Origin: Obelidium mucronatum
Taxonomy: Eukaryota; Chytridiomycota; Chytridiomycetes; Chytridiales; Chytriomycetaceae
Direction: 5' to 3'
Assembly: GCA_025765595.1 (NCBI GenBank)
Contig: JAIVFH010000152.1
Coordinates: 1 to 64,000, forward strand
DNA length: 64,000 nt
The notes under the pieces were generated by a model. It was not told the origin of the DNA and ran no database searches. It worked only from the letters and a program-made list of their open reading frames with translations. How positions within the stretch are numbered: position 1 is the first letter of the stretch; every line of letters begins with the position of its first letter. Positions 13,171 through 24,600 of this stretch are shown piece by piece. A program made the position numbers and the translations under genes.

Positions 13171-13808
13171 TCAGAACATGACGCCAGGTTTTCCCAATGT
13201 GGTTCCGCTTCCAACGGGGATTGGTCCAGTTGAATCATCGTCCATTGAATGAATCCTTTGCATTCCATTCCAAAACTAGCTGGGCCTTCTTGGCTGTTCT
13301 TCTCTTTGATTTTGGCGCAGCATCGACTTCGTCATCAGTCTCCTTCACCCATTTCAGCATCCATTGCACCAGCAGCAATCAACCGGGTTCTCTCCTAGTT
13401 TTAGGAAAGTTTGAGCTCTTGTTTGTAGCATTGAGGACAAAAGGAAACACCAACCACTTTCTGAGAATGAGTAAGCTTTCTAAGCTTCTTCTTTGACAAC
13501 TCCGTAGGCCGAATAATTGAGTTATTTTTCCCCAACTTTGCTCGTCGAATGATTGTGTTTTGTTCAAATTCCAGATCCTGAGCACCAGAGTTTCGGGCAG
13601 TGATTCTCTTGTTGACGTCAACGATCGAGTTTCGAGAGTCGGTTTTCGTGTTCATTTTAAAGGTGCGCTTTCGGTCGCGGACAATCTTGTTCTAATTGGT
13701 GCAAGGGAAGGGAGGGAGGGAGGCGTCAGACTACTGGGTCGATGCAAGTTTTGATATCTGATGAAGTCTTACGTAGTTTCTGTTGACTTTGTTGACGGTG
13801 CGGGCCAT
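13171..13808 (-). CDS. Small basic protein, possibly Alb1-like ribosome-biogenesis factor
   Basis: Reading leftward, ATG at 13806-13808 encodes MARTVNKVNRNY, then a GTAAG donor; a second exon encodes a Lys/Arg-rich stretch (KIVRDRKRTFKMNTKT, ITARNSGAQDLEFEQNTIIR), and later exons encode acidic and basic patches (KETDDEVDAAPKSKRRTAKK). The frame near the end reads GTTLGKPGVMF and stops at 13171-13173. At least three introns are needed. The size, basic head and Lys/Arg-rich middle resemble fungal Alb1-type shuttling factors of the 60S pathway, but this is a resemblance in composition and layout rather than a firm family match. The exon model downstream of about 13,480 is uncertain. Confidence 0.45.
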
Positions 13809-14062
13809 GATGACGGTGGTATCTGATATTCAAAATGTTGGTTAGCGAATATTGTGGTCAAGTCAAAGGAGGCAGCTTTGGGCATTTAAGGGTACAATCG
13901 AAGCATAAATGATTAATCCAGACAGATCACGTATTACTTGGGATACGATGGCTTTCGTGTGCAGTCTTAGCGAGTTCGATGGGTGTTACTCACGATTTTT
14001 GGAAGCAGAAAAAAAAAGAAAGAAATCATTTTATTCTTCAACAATATTCATCGTTTATGACT

Positions 14063-15404
14063 TTACTCAAACTCATCCTCGCTTTCAGAATACGAAAATG
14101 AGACGTTGAAACGAAGAATACCGCCAATTCCACCAAAGCCTCTGACAAATTGAGATCCTTCTGGCGTTTTGTTGCTGACAAACTCAAGAGATGCGCCAAA
14201 GTCGCGGTATCTCTCGGAAAACCATTCAACCAGCGGAGATTGAGCCGCCACTTCGAGATGTGCGGCTTCTTGTCCCATTTCTGCTGCAACTCTGTCGCGA
14301 TCTTTTTCAAAAGATTCAGCACTGGTGTTGAGAACAACCTCCAAGAGAGTTGAAGCATCACGTAGCAGATATCGATTCATTTGAAGTCCTTCCCATACGA
14401 TTAGAGTTTCCACTGCCCCCATCTCCAACCCTTCATTGTGTCTTCAACCCCAAAGCAGTACAGACCAGAATCACGAGCAATGTGGTCAAAGTACTCTTGA
14501 ACAGTCTTCTTTTCTTTTAGAAACGGAACATTTGCCAAGACATCTTGTGACAACTCAATGGCTTGATTAAACCCATTTTCGCCCCCGTAAGAAACATCAA
14601 CAGTCTTGATAATCTTTTCCTGGAGACGAGAATCAAACAAATTACTTTGTCCCAATTCAGTCTTGAATTCGGCAGATCCAGCCAAGATGATTCCAGCACA
14701 GTTTACTTTCTCGTCAGTAATAAACAACTGAGCAGAAAGCTCTGCAACCTTTCTCACGTAGTTGTGTCTCTTTTCTTCACGGAGACGCGAAAAACGCGAA
14801 GCAGATTGGCCACCTCTGCCGTGTTTCTTTGGCAGATCCACTGTCAGTTTGTGAAGTATATCACGCGAATCTCCAGCCAGAGCTCCAAAGAGGCATCCAT
14901 GTCCGTCCATGACTATAAATCCGAATTTGGAAGTTTCTTCAAGAAGGCGTGCTAGTCAGAGAGTGTGGAAGCGGTTGTCACAACGGTACAAAAACTTTTC
15001 AAGTGGCTTGAAGGACTCAAAATCAACCAACATTTGGCGTAATCCCCCCGCTTCAGTTTCAACTTTTCCACTGTTTCAAGATATATTTTGTTAGACTTCT
15101 CATAAACTCGAAATGGCTCCTGCACTCACCAAAATATAGCCAATCCATTGGCTGGAAGCTTGGAATAAAGCTTCAAGCGCTGCTGGATTGATGTCAACGC
15201 TGAGATAACCGCTTGACGCGTAATACGCGACTTGATGTTAGATGCAGCTCCAAGTTCTGCTGTGAGCAAATGAGATGTCTGCACAATGTGGTTTCCTCGA
15301 GGAATCAGTAAGGAAACCAAGGACGTCCCGCTTCCGGTCGCCGAATCGAGATTCTGAATGATTCGCTTCATTTTCCAGATTTCAATGATTTTTTCGCTCT
15401 CCAT
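14063..15404 (-). CDS. SUP45/ETF1: Eukaryotic release factor eRF1 with in-frame UGA and a frameshift
   Basis: Class I release factor, which recognises stop codons and triggers peptide release. The start at 15404 gives [14 protein letters not shown], aligned with other eRF1. The N domain keeps NIKS ([11 protein letters not shown]) and YxCxxxF (LYRCDNRF); one intron (about 15071-15130) is spliced in phase. The M domain keeps GGQ ([16 protein letters not shown]) and the C domain ends in [17 protein letters not shown]. Two lesions break the frame. A TGA at 14956-14958 sits where the family has FHTEAL, in the context UGA CUAG. About one base is missing near 14426-14433, after GVEDTMK, so the C domain ([12 protein letters not shown] onward) is in another frame. 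Everything between and after is well conserved. It may be a young pseudogene or second copy, contain assembly errors, or be recoded. Confidence 0.85.
14956..14958 (-). promoter_or_regulatory. In-frame UGA followed by CUAG inside the eRF1 frame
   Basis: On the minus strand the codons read CTC TGA CTA GCA in the same frame as the upstream YxCxxxF motif and the downstream GGQ domain. UGA CUAG is the stop context known from efficient readthrough in mammalian genes. Whether it is read through here is inference. Confidence 0.4.
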
Positions 15405-15517
15405 TTTCTCGTTGTTCGCTGAGGTACGGGTGAAACCGCTAGCTTTTATTGACAAAACTTCACCACGCATCAACAGTGACTGACCCACCTCCATGATCCA
15501 TCTCCCTCATAGATAAT

Positions 15518-16425
15518 TTACAAGGCACCAGCATGGTCTGCATTCGATTCTAATGCTGCGGCAGCTTTCCTCGCCTCTCGTTTCAAACGAAACTCCCTTC
15601 GAACCCCCCAATCCAGAAAAGTCAACTGAATAATCAAATCAAACCCAGTTGCAACCCAAATCACATCACCACTGAAATAAAAGTATGTATTAATGTGGTC
15701 ATTAAAAACGCCAACCCCGAGCTTTTGCCAATACCCAAACTGCAACACAGAATCCACAATACACAAAAGAGGTGCCAACAAGATTCCAAAAATCGAAATG
15801 TATACATTCCGACGTTGGACATTCTCATTTGTGGACGGATACACCACAGCCCACATTGAAGTGAATCCAAACGCCATATCCACAACTGTTGAAAGCGCCT
15901 CGACCCATCTGGAGATGTAAATCATTCGTTCCACTCCATCTATTTCTTGATACCAGAGTGAGTCTGTGTGTTAAGTGGTAATGTACTGATCAAGTGACTC
16001 GCATCTGTATTCGTGATGGATACTTGGGTCAATCATCTTTGTGTCGGGATTGTAGTTGAAATCCGCTGTTCCGCAGACGTGAAAGAGCCCGCCAGTGTGG
16101 TGTTCATCACCTCGCCTGTTCCAGAATGATGATTAAAACCGCTTAATCTCCATTGCAATCTTTGAAGACATTACCAATACGGAAGAGCGAATGCTACCCA
16201 CTGGAGTGCCCACGATATCATGAGGATGACAGTTACAAGCAATGCTATGTGGAGCTGAGTTGGAAACCCACAGATCTAGATCGAAACAGACCACGAACCA
16301 ACGCTCCGTAACTTCTTGTCAGTAACTAAATAATGGTGGCCTTTGTCGATAGCAGGGCCTGCATCATTCTGAGGTGGTTGCTTGACTGCTGTTGAAGTCG
16401 AAGCTGCGGCTTGCAACGGTTCCAT
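15518..16425 (-). CDS. Claudin/Sur7-like four-TM membrane protein, copy 1
   Basis: Start ATG at 16423-16425 encodes a soluble Pro/Thr-rich N-terminus. After an intron the first TM segment follows (ALLVTVILMISWALQWVAF), ending ALPYW. The extracellular loop reads GGLFHVCGTADF and later YRCES, matching the GLWxxC...C signature of the PMP22/claudin/Sur7 superfamily with Phe in place of Trp. Three further TM segments come from the last exon (AFGFTSMWAVVYP, FGILLAPLLCIVDSVLQF, FSGDVIWVATGFDLIIQL), followed by a basic cytoplasmic tail (REFRLKREARKAA). A paralogue lies upstream at 17053-18185 with the same order of segments. Plasma-membrane location is likely; the specific role is unknown. Exon joins are inferred. 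Confidence 0.6.
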
Positions 16426-16660
16426 TTTCTCCACGATTATTGAAACGCCACTTAGACAATAGACATACTTCCTCCAAACCGTTTCAAACTATTAAGTAAG
16501 CTCTCTGTATTTTGGAATGAAGAACAATATTGCAGACCTAAACAATCAAATGCAGTTTGAATGATTTGATTGATATGTTTTTGCGAGTAGAAGGAATTGG
16601 AATGAATTTGGAAAAATGAATGTCATCTTATTTCTTCTTGCTTTTGCCGTTTCATCCATC

Positions 16661-16954
16661 ATGACTGAAAAGACACCGCTGGCGCTTCCATACAAACCGC
16701 AAGAAGGAGCAGATCCCTCGGAACTGACTGTTGGCGGAAGTGTAACTCTGGACCACTTGGGTCCAATTGTCGTGGGCGTTGATGGAAGCATGCAGCGGAT
16801 AACCAACTGGGACACGCTCACTGAGGCTGAACGAAAGAACACAATGCGAGTTGTTGCTAAGAGAAACAAACAGCGGCTGGAACAGTTGGCGCAGGCTGAA
16901 GTTGCTGTGGACCCGCAGGGTGACTTGCTGTCGGCGTTAGAGTCGAAGGAGTAG
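16661..16954 (+). CDS. Small conserved fungal protein of unknown function
   Basis: A 97-residue product from the ATG at 16661 (MTEKTPLALPYKPQEG). The core reads TLDHLGPIVVGVDGSMQRI, then NWDTLTEAERKNTMRVVAKR and NKQRLEQL. This LGPxVVxxDGxxxRIxNW...TxxERxxTxRVxxKRN pattern is one I recognise from many small fungal proteins without assigned function. An in-frame upstream ATG at 16616 would add a hydrophobic stretch (MNVILFLLAFAVSSI), so a signal-anchored isoform cannot be excluded. I prefer 16661 because the conserved family starts shortly before the LGP motif. It lies between the two claudin-like paralogues on the opposite strand. Confidence 0.65.
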   Translation: MTEKTPLALPYKPQEGADPSELTVGGSVTLDHLGPIVVGVDGSMQRITNWDTLTEAERKNTMRVVAKRNKQRLEQLAQAEVAVDPQGDLLSALESKE

Positions 16955-17052
16955 GACCAAACGACTTCTCTGTCAGTATCAATTATAATATCGCATTGAT
17001 TTAAGCTAGTTTTAATACAGCCGCAGTCACCCATTTTCATTGCCAATGTTTC

Positions 17053-18185
17053 TTAAACCTTTCCGACCATTTCATGTTCAGTTGTGACTCCTTCTATAGT
17101 CACTGCTTCACTTTCTCCTTTTGATTCCGCTTCTTGTTGTTCCTTGCGTAGTCGAGCCTCCCGTTTTACCCCCCAATCCATAAACCACAACGACACTATC
17201 ACATCAACAGCCGTCGCTACAATTGTAACATCTCCACTGAACCAGAATCCCGACTGCGAATTATAGTTGAATGCACCGATTCCAAGGACCTTTCAATGAA
17301 TTCGGCGCGTTGATTAAAAAGACGATTCGGCAAAAAAGGGGGCAAATAGCAGTGTTGTACCTCCCAATAGTGGAACTGGAATACCATGTCGACAATACAT
17401 AGAGCGGGAGCAAGGAGAACACCGAAAACACAAAAGTAGATGGAATGGAGTTGCGCTCGTGAGTTTGCATTGGGATACATGATTGCCCAAATGGTGGAGA
17501 ACCCAAAGAGCATATCGACACCTGTCGATGCGGCTTCCTGTTGTATCAGTCCTCTTTAAGATTCCAAGAAATATCAAAAGTTGGTATTCTTGTTTTCCTT
17601 ACCAAGATGGTTGAAACCTTGATCAAATACTTTGCATGAAGCAATTCCGCAAGACGATCGGGATAATTTATGTACAATAATGCCATTTTATCTGCATAGG
17701 CATCGACAGATGTGCAAGTCCAGTTGGTAGGTTTGCCTGACTCAAGCATTCCAGATACATGATTGTATTCCAGGTCTCTATTGCCACAAATTTCAAAGAA
17801 TCCTCCGTGATGGTATACGTCTCCTCGCCTTTGTTTTGTATTTTTTTTTTTTTTTTTTTTTTTTGAATGTTACGAAACGTGGTCCTGAACAGTGAAGACT
17901 AACCACTTGACTTGGACTTACCAATATGGAAGAGCATAGGCAACCCATTGAAGAGACCAAGAAAACATCATGAATACAAACATTGCGATGCCTTTGATGG
18001 ATGTCTAGTTAGTTGGACTCACAAAACTGAAGGGTTCGCTTACCAACTCGCACCAACTGCTTATCCCTGACAAACTTGCGGCCATTTCCTTCCATCACTG
18101 CTTTCGCTGGTGGTGCTTTTGTTACTGGCAAGGTCTCTGTGGTATCAGGTGATGCAGTGGCAGTCGCTTCTGCCTCTGTTGCCAT
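17053..18185 (-). CDS. Claudin/Sur7-like four-TM membrane protein, copy 2
   Basis: Paralogue of the gene at 15518-16425. The chosen start at 18185 (MATEAEATATASPD) follows a longer open frame reaching 18233. TM1 ends LQWVAYALPYW, the loop reads GGFFEICGNRDLEYN and later NWTCTSVDAY, again a GxxxxC...C claudin-like pattern. TM2-4 follow (MLFGFSTIWAIMYPN, FGVLLAPALCIVDMVFQF, FWFSGDVTIVATAVDVIVSL). The tail is basic then acidic (KREARLRKEQQEAESKGE) and ends EMVGKV at the stop 17053-17055. At least five introns are required, one carrying a long T tract near 17848. Conservation of loop cysteines between copies supports the fold; function is unknown. Confidence 0.6.
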
Positions 18186-18618
18186 TTTGTTGATTAAAAA
18201 ACAAAATTGACGCCACCATCCAATCAACATCAAATTCTATGTACCCAAATCTTCGTCGATATCGATATTCTTTCTTTTTTCTGTCTCGTATCCATCACCA
18301 ATCACATTATTTTCCGCGCTTTTCAACAGTGAAACAAATTAATACCTTGATTTATTTCGAATTCCATACACGATACTGGAAGCCCAAATACTCTTACCAA
18401 TAAATTCAAAATTTAATATCCAGGTGTTCAGGTTCAGTTTCATTTTATTCAACAATCGGCGTAAAACAACGCGGCACTGATTGTACAGTCTGCAAGTAAA
18501 ATGAAGGCAACAGTTCAAGGCATATTTCTATGATATTGAATGCTGAATCAGCCAACAAAACTGGTATTTCGAATCTTTATCGATCCACGCAATCCCTCTA
18601 AAAAAAGATACCAAAAAA

Positions 18619-20235
18619 ATGGTTCTGGGAAGTGGAGAAACGACTGCCGCCGTAGTGGTCCCGATTGTTTTTGTCGCTCTTGGCTCCTTTGGGGTCTACA
18701 AGTACTTTATCGAAACCGGTCCGGTGTTTTCCTTTGGTTACAAGCTTTTCGGGGCAAATCCTCCACCCAAAAGCGAGGTTGAAGGATTCGTTACTCCTGG
18801 ATTCGATTCAATCAAGGCTCTATTTCAAAAAGGCTTCGATGATGGTGACGAGCTCGGTGCTCAGTTTACTGCTTATGGTGGGTTTATCTTCACCTCACTT
18901 CAATGACCCATTCCAAAATTCCCTAATACGTTGTTTTACTTAAAAATAGTTGATGGATCTCTCGTTGTGGATCTTCATGGAGGGTTTACAGATCGCAAGT
19001 ACAAGACAACATTCACACATGACCACATCCAGCAAGTGTTTTCGTCGTCCAAATTCATGACCTCTTCAATTATAATGCACCTCGTCAATACAAAGCGAAT
19101 GAATTTATCTGACCCGATTGTCAAGTACTGGCCCGAATTCGGAGAAGGAGGAAAGAGTCACGTAACCGTACAGATGCTTCTTGCCCATCGCGCTGGAGTG
19201 TCATTCTTGGATTCCGATCGAGCCCCAACTCTAGAAGAAGCCGCGGACTTGGATATACTGGCAACCAAAATTGCTGGACAACCACATAACTTTGATGGCA
19301 AAGAAGTCACTGCGTATCACGCTGTGACACGCGGATGGTTCTTGAACGAAATTGTACGACGCGTTACAGGATCGAGTGTACGGGAGATTGTGTACAATGA
19401 AATTACTCCATTGATCCACAGTCTAGGATATTCTGGATTCCAGTTCCACTATGGAATCGCGAAACTGGAAACTGGAAACTCTATCAAGCTTTGTGACTTG
19501 GATGGAAAATCTTTTGTCCAGACTCTATTTGATATTTTGATTCCTGCACCGTTGTTGAAGATGTTGGGACTCTTTCCACTTCCAACGGCGGTTGCCAAGT
19601 CGTATTTGATCAAAGGATCTGTTCCAAACAAGGCTTTTCTCGGATCTGGGTACGTTGCTTGTCTTCTCATTCACCCAATCACCCTTTTGTTTCAGAATAT
19701 TTATAAGATTGAAAACAGGCCTAGCTTTGGTGGACGCGATTCGACCTTCCCATTTGCATACAATGATCCCGCGGTTCGTAAAGCGGAAACACCATCATCA
19801 AACGGTTACTCGAACGCCAGCTCTTTGGCTAGTTTGGCTGAAGTCGTTCGCAAGAGTCAGAGTCCTAATGGCCTGGTTTCTCCAGAAACATTCCATGATG
19901 CTTTGCAAACTCCATACGCCGTTGAAAAAGATCAAGTATTGCTAATGAATACGCAATTCACTAGAATTGGGTTTGGAGTCATTGACAAGTCCTTCTTCAT
20001 TGGCGGAGTTGATGGGCTGGTAGATTCCGACTTTGAAATGTATGGATGGGCGGGGATTGGTGGGACCCTTGTAGTTTTTGACTTGAAGTATGGAATTTCT
20101 GCCTCATACACGATGAACTTTACTCATTTGCAAATACTTGGAGATCAAAGAGGATGGAGACTGGTTGCTGAGTTGATTCGCATAGTAAAGAAGCTGAGGG
20201 ATGAAAAGAGCGACAGCATTATTATTTCATCTTGA
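18619..20235 (+). CDS. Beta-lactamase-like serine hydrolase (LACTB/class C-related), membrane-anchored
   Basis: Exon 1 (18619-18877) encodes a short N-terminal region with one TM segment (VVVPIVFVALGSFGVYKYF). An intron at 18878-18949 joins in phase to exon 2 (18950-20235). The SxxK nucleophile motif is FSSSKFMTS. Downstream are LSDPIVKYWPEFGEGGKSHVT and MLLAHRAGVSFLD, the usual helix and LLxHxAG segment of Pfam Beta-lactamase proteins. The Tyr motif is likely ITAYHAVTRGW-type (TAYHAVTRGW), and YGWAGIGGT replaces the C-terminal KTG/HxG strand. In animals and fungi such proteins are esterases, transesterases or mitochondrial LACTB filaments. Substrate cannot be read from sequence. The TM anchor and complete catalytic set argue for a functional enzyme. 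Confidence 0.85.
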
Positions 20236-20440
20236 TGGTACTGTTTGAATGCAGAGTTTCCCTAGGGTTCACTCACTCTTTATACAGAAAATAAACAAAA
20301 AAAAGAAAGAAAAAAAAAAAGAAAGGAAAACTGATAAAACATGAATTTGAAGAAAAATAATTATCAGAACGGATGAGGGGAGGTGTTGGTAGATTGTCGG
20401 TATTTTCGTTTTTTGTGAAATAATGATAAACACATCAGAC

Positions 20441-20497
20441 AGACGAGGATCAGGCAGCCTAGAGGCGAGACGCTTCGAAGCAGCCCCATCCTCGTCT
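20441..20497 (-). terminator. Helitron 3'-terminal hairpin
   Basis: AGACGAGGAT at 20441-20450 is the exact reverse complement of ATCCTCGTCT at 20488-20497. The loop holds a further 10-bp palindrome, GCTTCGAAGC. The element end CTGA lies 3 bp outside the stem. In Helitrons such a hairpin acts as the stop signal for rolling-circle transfer; here that role is inferred from position. Confidence 0.6.
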
Positions 20498-20660
20498 CTA
20501 TATGCACAGCAAGGACGCGATATGCAAAAAAGAAGGTAACTGTAAATTGTTTTCCCGATCTCTGTGTTTTTGACAGAGTTTGTTCCAACAAACAACATGT
20601 TAAATGGAAAACCACGCAGCAAGGTTTATTTCGAATAGAAAAGCAAACACGTTTGTCATG

Positions 20661-21452
20661 TTAAGCCGAGGTGTACGGGGCGAAACGAAGATTCTTCTTC
20701 TTTGAGGGACTCGTGTTAGAAGGAGCCAGAGAGTGCGACGACGAGCCAGGTGTCTTTGACGGAGATGCATTGGCTGGTAGCTTAAGAATCGAAAGCCAGG
20801 CCAGCTGAAGGGTTGGAGAGTTGTTGGAGCCTGTGCGACGAGGCAAAAAAGCAACGAGGCAAATGGTTCCCGGGGCCAATTCATGAGGAGGGACGTCAGT
20901 TCCCATAGGATTGGCCCAAGAAAAACCGGAGGTGGAATCACCCATTTGGATTTCTAGTGGAGCTTCTTGTGGTAGTGCGTTGGCCCAAAGTGTCAAGGAG
21001 AGATCTCCATGCCACATGATACCGTTCGGAACCTTGCTGTCGATTTCCAAATTCCACAAGGAGTTCATGGCGTTGGTGAAATTGCGTGCCGTGATTCCTT
21101 GCTTGACGTAAGGACGTACTCGGAAACTCAAACGACGAACCTGGCCGGTACCAACAGGAGTAGCGAATGAATGCTTTCCGTGGGCGATTTCGGCAACAAG
21201 TAGAAAGCCTTGATGGTTATTGACATCGTCGGCGCCATCAATGAAATCGGGATAGGCAAAGATGTAAGGGGGAATGGCGGAACTGTCGCCTGTAGCTGGA
21301 GAGACGCCATCCTGAGCAAGTAGTTCTTGAAGCATGGCAGGGGGCAGTTGGGCCTCTTGCAATGGACGAACAATGTACATTTTATCAGCGGCACCATGGT
21401 CAATCACAGTGGAGGCATGGGGGTTGATGAGAGCACTGGGGTCTGGGAACAT
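20661..21452 (-). CDS. Helitron accessory ORF, unknown; possible OB-fold protein
   Basis: A 263-residue uninterrupted ORF on the helicase strand, between the helicase stop and the element's 3' end. The middle holds alternating hydrophobic segments (RRLSFRVRPYVKQGITARNF, MWHGDLSLTLWANAL) and then PGTICLVAFLPRRTG followed by LQLAWLSILKL. That last pair resembles the final strands of OB folds (GDxVxVxGxL...LxLxxIxxL). The tail is Ser/Pro/Lys-rich (SPSKTPGSSSHSLAPS). Plant and animal Helitrons often carry RPA-like single-strand DNA-binding proteins, so an analogous role is possible but unproven. A T37 tract on this strand separates it from the helicase. The intact frame in a multi-exon element suggests it is maintained. 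Confidence 0.45.
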   Translation of the reverse strand: MFPDPSALINPHASTVIDHGAADKMYIVRPLQEAQLPPAMLQELLAQDGVSPATGDSSAIPPYIFAYPDFIDGADDVNNHQGFLLVAEIAHGKHSFATPVGTGQVRRLSFRVRPYVKQGITARNFTNAMNSLWNLEIDSKVPNGIMWHGDLSLTLWANALPQEAPLEIQMGDSTSGFSWANPMGTDVPPHELAPGTICLVAFLPRRTGSNNSPTLQLAWLSILKLPANASPSKTPGSSSHSLAPSNTSPSKKKNLRFAPYTSA

Positions 21453-21536
21453 TTGGTTTTATTTTATGCTTCTTTGAGAGGGAGGTCCCTCCTTCTTATA
21501 GTAGGAAGAAATGTAACAATTTGTCATTGTTACAAC

Positions 21537-21537
<1 letters not shown>

Positions 21538-21574
<37 letters not shown>
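21538..21574. repeat. A37 homopolymer between the Helitron ORFs
   Basis: Uninterrupted A run on the plus strand (T37 on the coding strand), located between the helicase stop at 21630 and the start of the accessory ORF at 21452. Likely unstable in length. Confidence 0.9.
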
Positions 21575-21577
<3 letters not shown>

Positions 21578-21629
21578 GGGCATTGCAGAATCTGAGTCAA
21601 AAGCAATAATTATTTTTTTATTATTATTA

Positions 21630-24600
21630 TTACTCATGTGTGGGAAAGGTTTTCTTGGCCCAATGTAGCAAGTCCGGATCATGTGAAAGTTGAATTAATT
21701 TTCCCATTGATCGAGGGTCAACAGGGAATTTCCGCATGGCGTCCGCATTTTCAACACGAGAGAGTGCCACATACAGCATAGGCAGGGTCCAGTGAGCACG
21801 CGATCGCTCCACCGAATTCAAATGCAAAATGATATTGCCAAGAGTTTTGCCCTGACATTTATGAACAGTCATAGCAAAGGCAATATCCAGGGGAAACCGA
21901 CGGAATCTCACAGTACAATGATGAAACAAGTGCACGTCGACAGTGTTTTCCGAATCAATGTTCATGAACGGCAAAACAATGATATCATCGCAAATACTGG
22001 CAGAGAGGAACTGAGCGGAATACTCCGCAAGCATGGTTTTCAATCGTAGAGTGTAGGCATCAACGGTCATATTATATGGCTTAGTTTGTGGGAATGGGAT
22101 AAACAGTCTTGACAATTCGTCAGTTAAGAACTTGAGAAAACAGTCGAGAGCGAGTGAGTGTTGTTGGTTAGTCTCAAGTAGAAATTGAGAAAACTTGATA
22201 TCCAGTTTGGCCATTGTCCATGCAGGAAGTTTTGGGAATGCTACATTAACGGATATGGGATCATGTGCCAGATGAATATCAGCTCCAGCAGACGCAGCAG
22301 CAATACGATCTTGAAGGTCTGCATCGTCTGGATGTGGGGTAATGGAGTACAGTATGCCTTCTGTACCAGTTCCAACACCCAAGTGGAGAAACGTATTCCC
22401 AATGACAAACACCCGGTAGCCTGCCACGAAAACTTCACAGCTTTCATGAAGAACATGGCGGCGTATAAAGTCGGAGGTGTTTTGGTCTTGGTTTCCAACA
22501 CGAGCAGCATTCCAGACTATGCGAATGTGGCCCGTCATCTTGCAGTAATTTTGAGACATGACTTGCACAAAGGAAGCGACTTCGCGGTTGGAAGGGCACA
22601 AGACTGTAGCGTACGACCAATGAGGGTCTTGAGCGACTTGATCACATGTCAAGGTTTTGCAGGAATCGAGAATTTCACGAGACACAGGATGTGAGCAATG
22701 GACACTGGCAAGCGTATGCAAGTTGCGGCAATGTGCTAAATCACCACCACTGTGCATTATTTGTGTAAGCTGTAGGTGGCGACAATGCATGAACTCGGAC
22801 TTGCCGTGAACAGCATGGATATTGGCAGAACTTCCAAGAGGAACATCTTTGTAGAGAGGGGTGTTTGCAACAGGAGGTAGTTGGAATTGGTCACCAATGA
22901 GAAGGACTCGAAGCTGTGACAGCGGCTTGCCGGTGATTTCAAACAAGCGCTTGCTGATCATTCCCAAAAAAGTCTGATGAACCATAGAGTATTCATCAAT
23001 AATGATGATGGGATTCTCTCCATACTTGGCGATCTCTTCCGCCACTTGAGCAGCCGTTAAGGGTTTAAAGTACGAAGCGGCAGTGTCAGTTTTCTCCGTT
23101 GCTTTGGGGGGCCGACTGAAACGAAACAATCGATGCAGAGTTGAGCCATGCGGTAAGTTGGCACTAGCAGAACCAGTCATGGCTCCACATAAAATTGGTT
23201 GGTCTTCTGGAAGACGAGCGACCAGCTCAGAATAGATTTCCTTGCAGGTGAAAGTTTTTCCTGTTCCAGGTGAGCCATTCAGAGAGAACCCGGTGGATTG
23301 GTTTACAAAGCTATCCACAATGGTGGTTAAAGCGTGGGCTTGTTCGCGATTTAGGCCCTCTCTTGGAATGATGGGGCCTGTGCGACGAGGTGTGGCAGAA
23401 AAACGTGATGTTGTTGGCAAATGGGAAGTGTCCGATTCTTGTGGATAAAACAAAGGAATGACTAACGGAGTATCAGCAATAGTCCTGATATGCTCTGCCA
23501 AAGGGACTGCGGAAGGTTGTCTGAAAGAAACGCGGGTTGGAGTAATTTCGGGATGTTGTTCACCTGGCAAAGAAGTGGACTGCCTTGGCGTGGTTGCATT
23601 GACAGTCTGCGAGAACAAAGACTCTTGTAAAAACTGAACATGGGATTGAAGAGCAGCTCGGGAAAGGTTGAATTGGGAGGCTTGCTCAAACGTAAAGTCA
23701 TCAGGCAAAACTGCCATTGGCAACGCTTCATCCTCTTCGTGACGCCGTCGAACACTGGCTCGTTCACGCTCCTCAATTGTCCATTTGGTGGCATCTTGGT
23801 ATTGAAATCGGGTGAGAGCTCGTACAAGCTTGGAATCCATAGCCAGAGGTTGTGTTGCACGTAGAATCAGCTGATGCAACTGTCGATCCATAAAGGGAGC
23901 ACCTGGACGAGACAAGTGAGTCAAATATTGAACGACACCATCATAGGTGGGAGGATAAGGCACAGGCCATTCGGAAGCAATAGACCAGCAGGAAAAACCA
24001 GCCATAATGGCTTGTGCCCAGCGGCGGGCACGTGTTTTCCAGTATTCGGAAGGATGATTCCCTGGAGGGCCAGGATTGGTGGGAAGACGGCCAATGTATT
24101 CCGGAACCAGTAGTTTCTGACGCAGGACTTGAACCTTGCCAGGGGCAAAGGCATGAGAAAATGGAAAGTGGGAAGATTGATGTCGGGTACGTTGAGTACG
24201 TGAAGCCTTGGCAATATCATAGTCTTTGACTTGAATGCAACACATCCACACAGTGAAGTTCATGTGACGGAGTGATTCAGCCACAATGGTCCCAGAGTTG
24301 CACCATTTCAAGGGCATGAATATCACCATGCAAATCTTTGTATAAAATGGCAGTTTCTCGGAAGGAATCGAGAGAATCGTAATCTCGCAATGCTTGAGCT
24401 GGTAACAAAATTCATTCAACATTGGCAATCAGTCTTATTCAAAATAGGTACCATATACTTCAGGCCGGAAGGTGCGGATCCAAAAGATCTGAATTCAAGG
24501 GTTCTGTGCCAATGGCTCCAGCCACTATTGTCATTCGCATCATTGTTATGGTCGTTTCCAAAAGCATTCAGGGAATCCATGGCAGCATGAGGATCCCCAT

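Noticed and set aside
13197..13496. Plus-strand ORF over the small basic gene
   Set aside because: Antisense of the minus-strand exons; no start context or domain.
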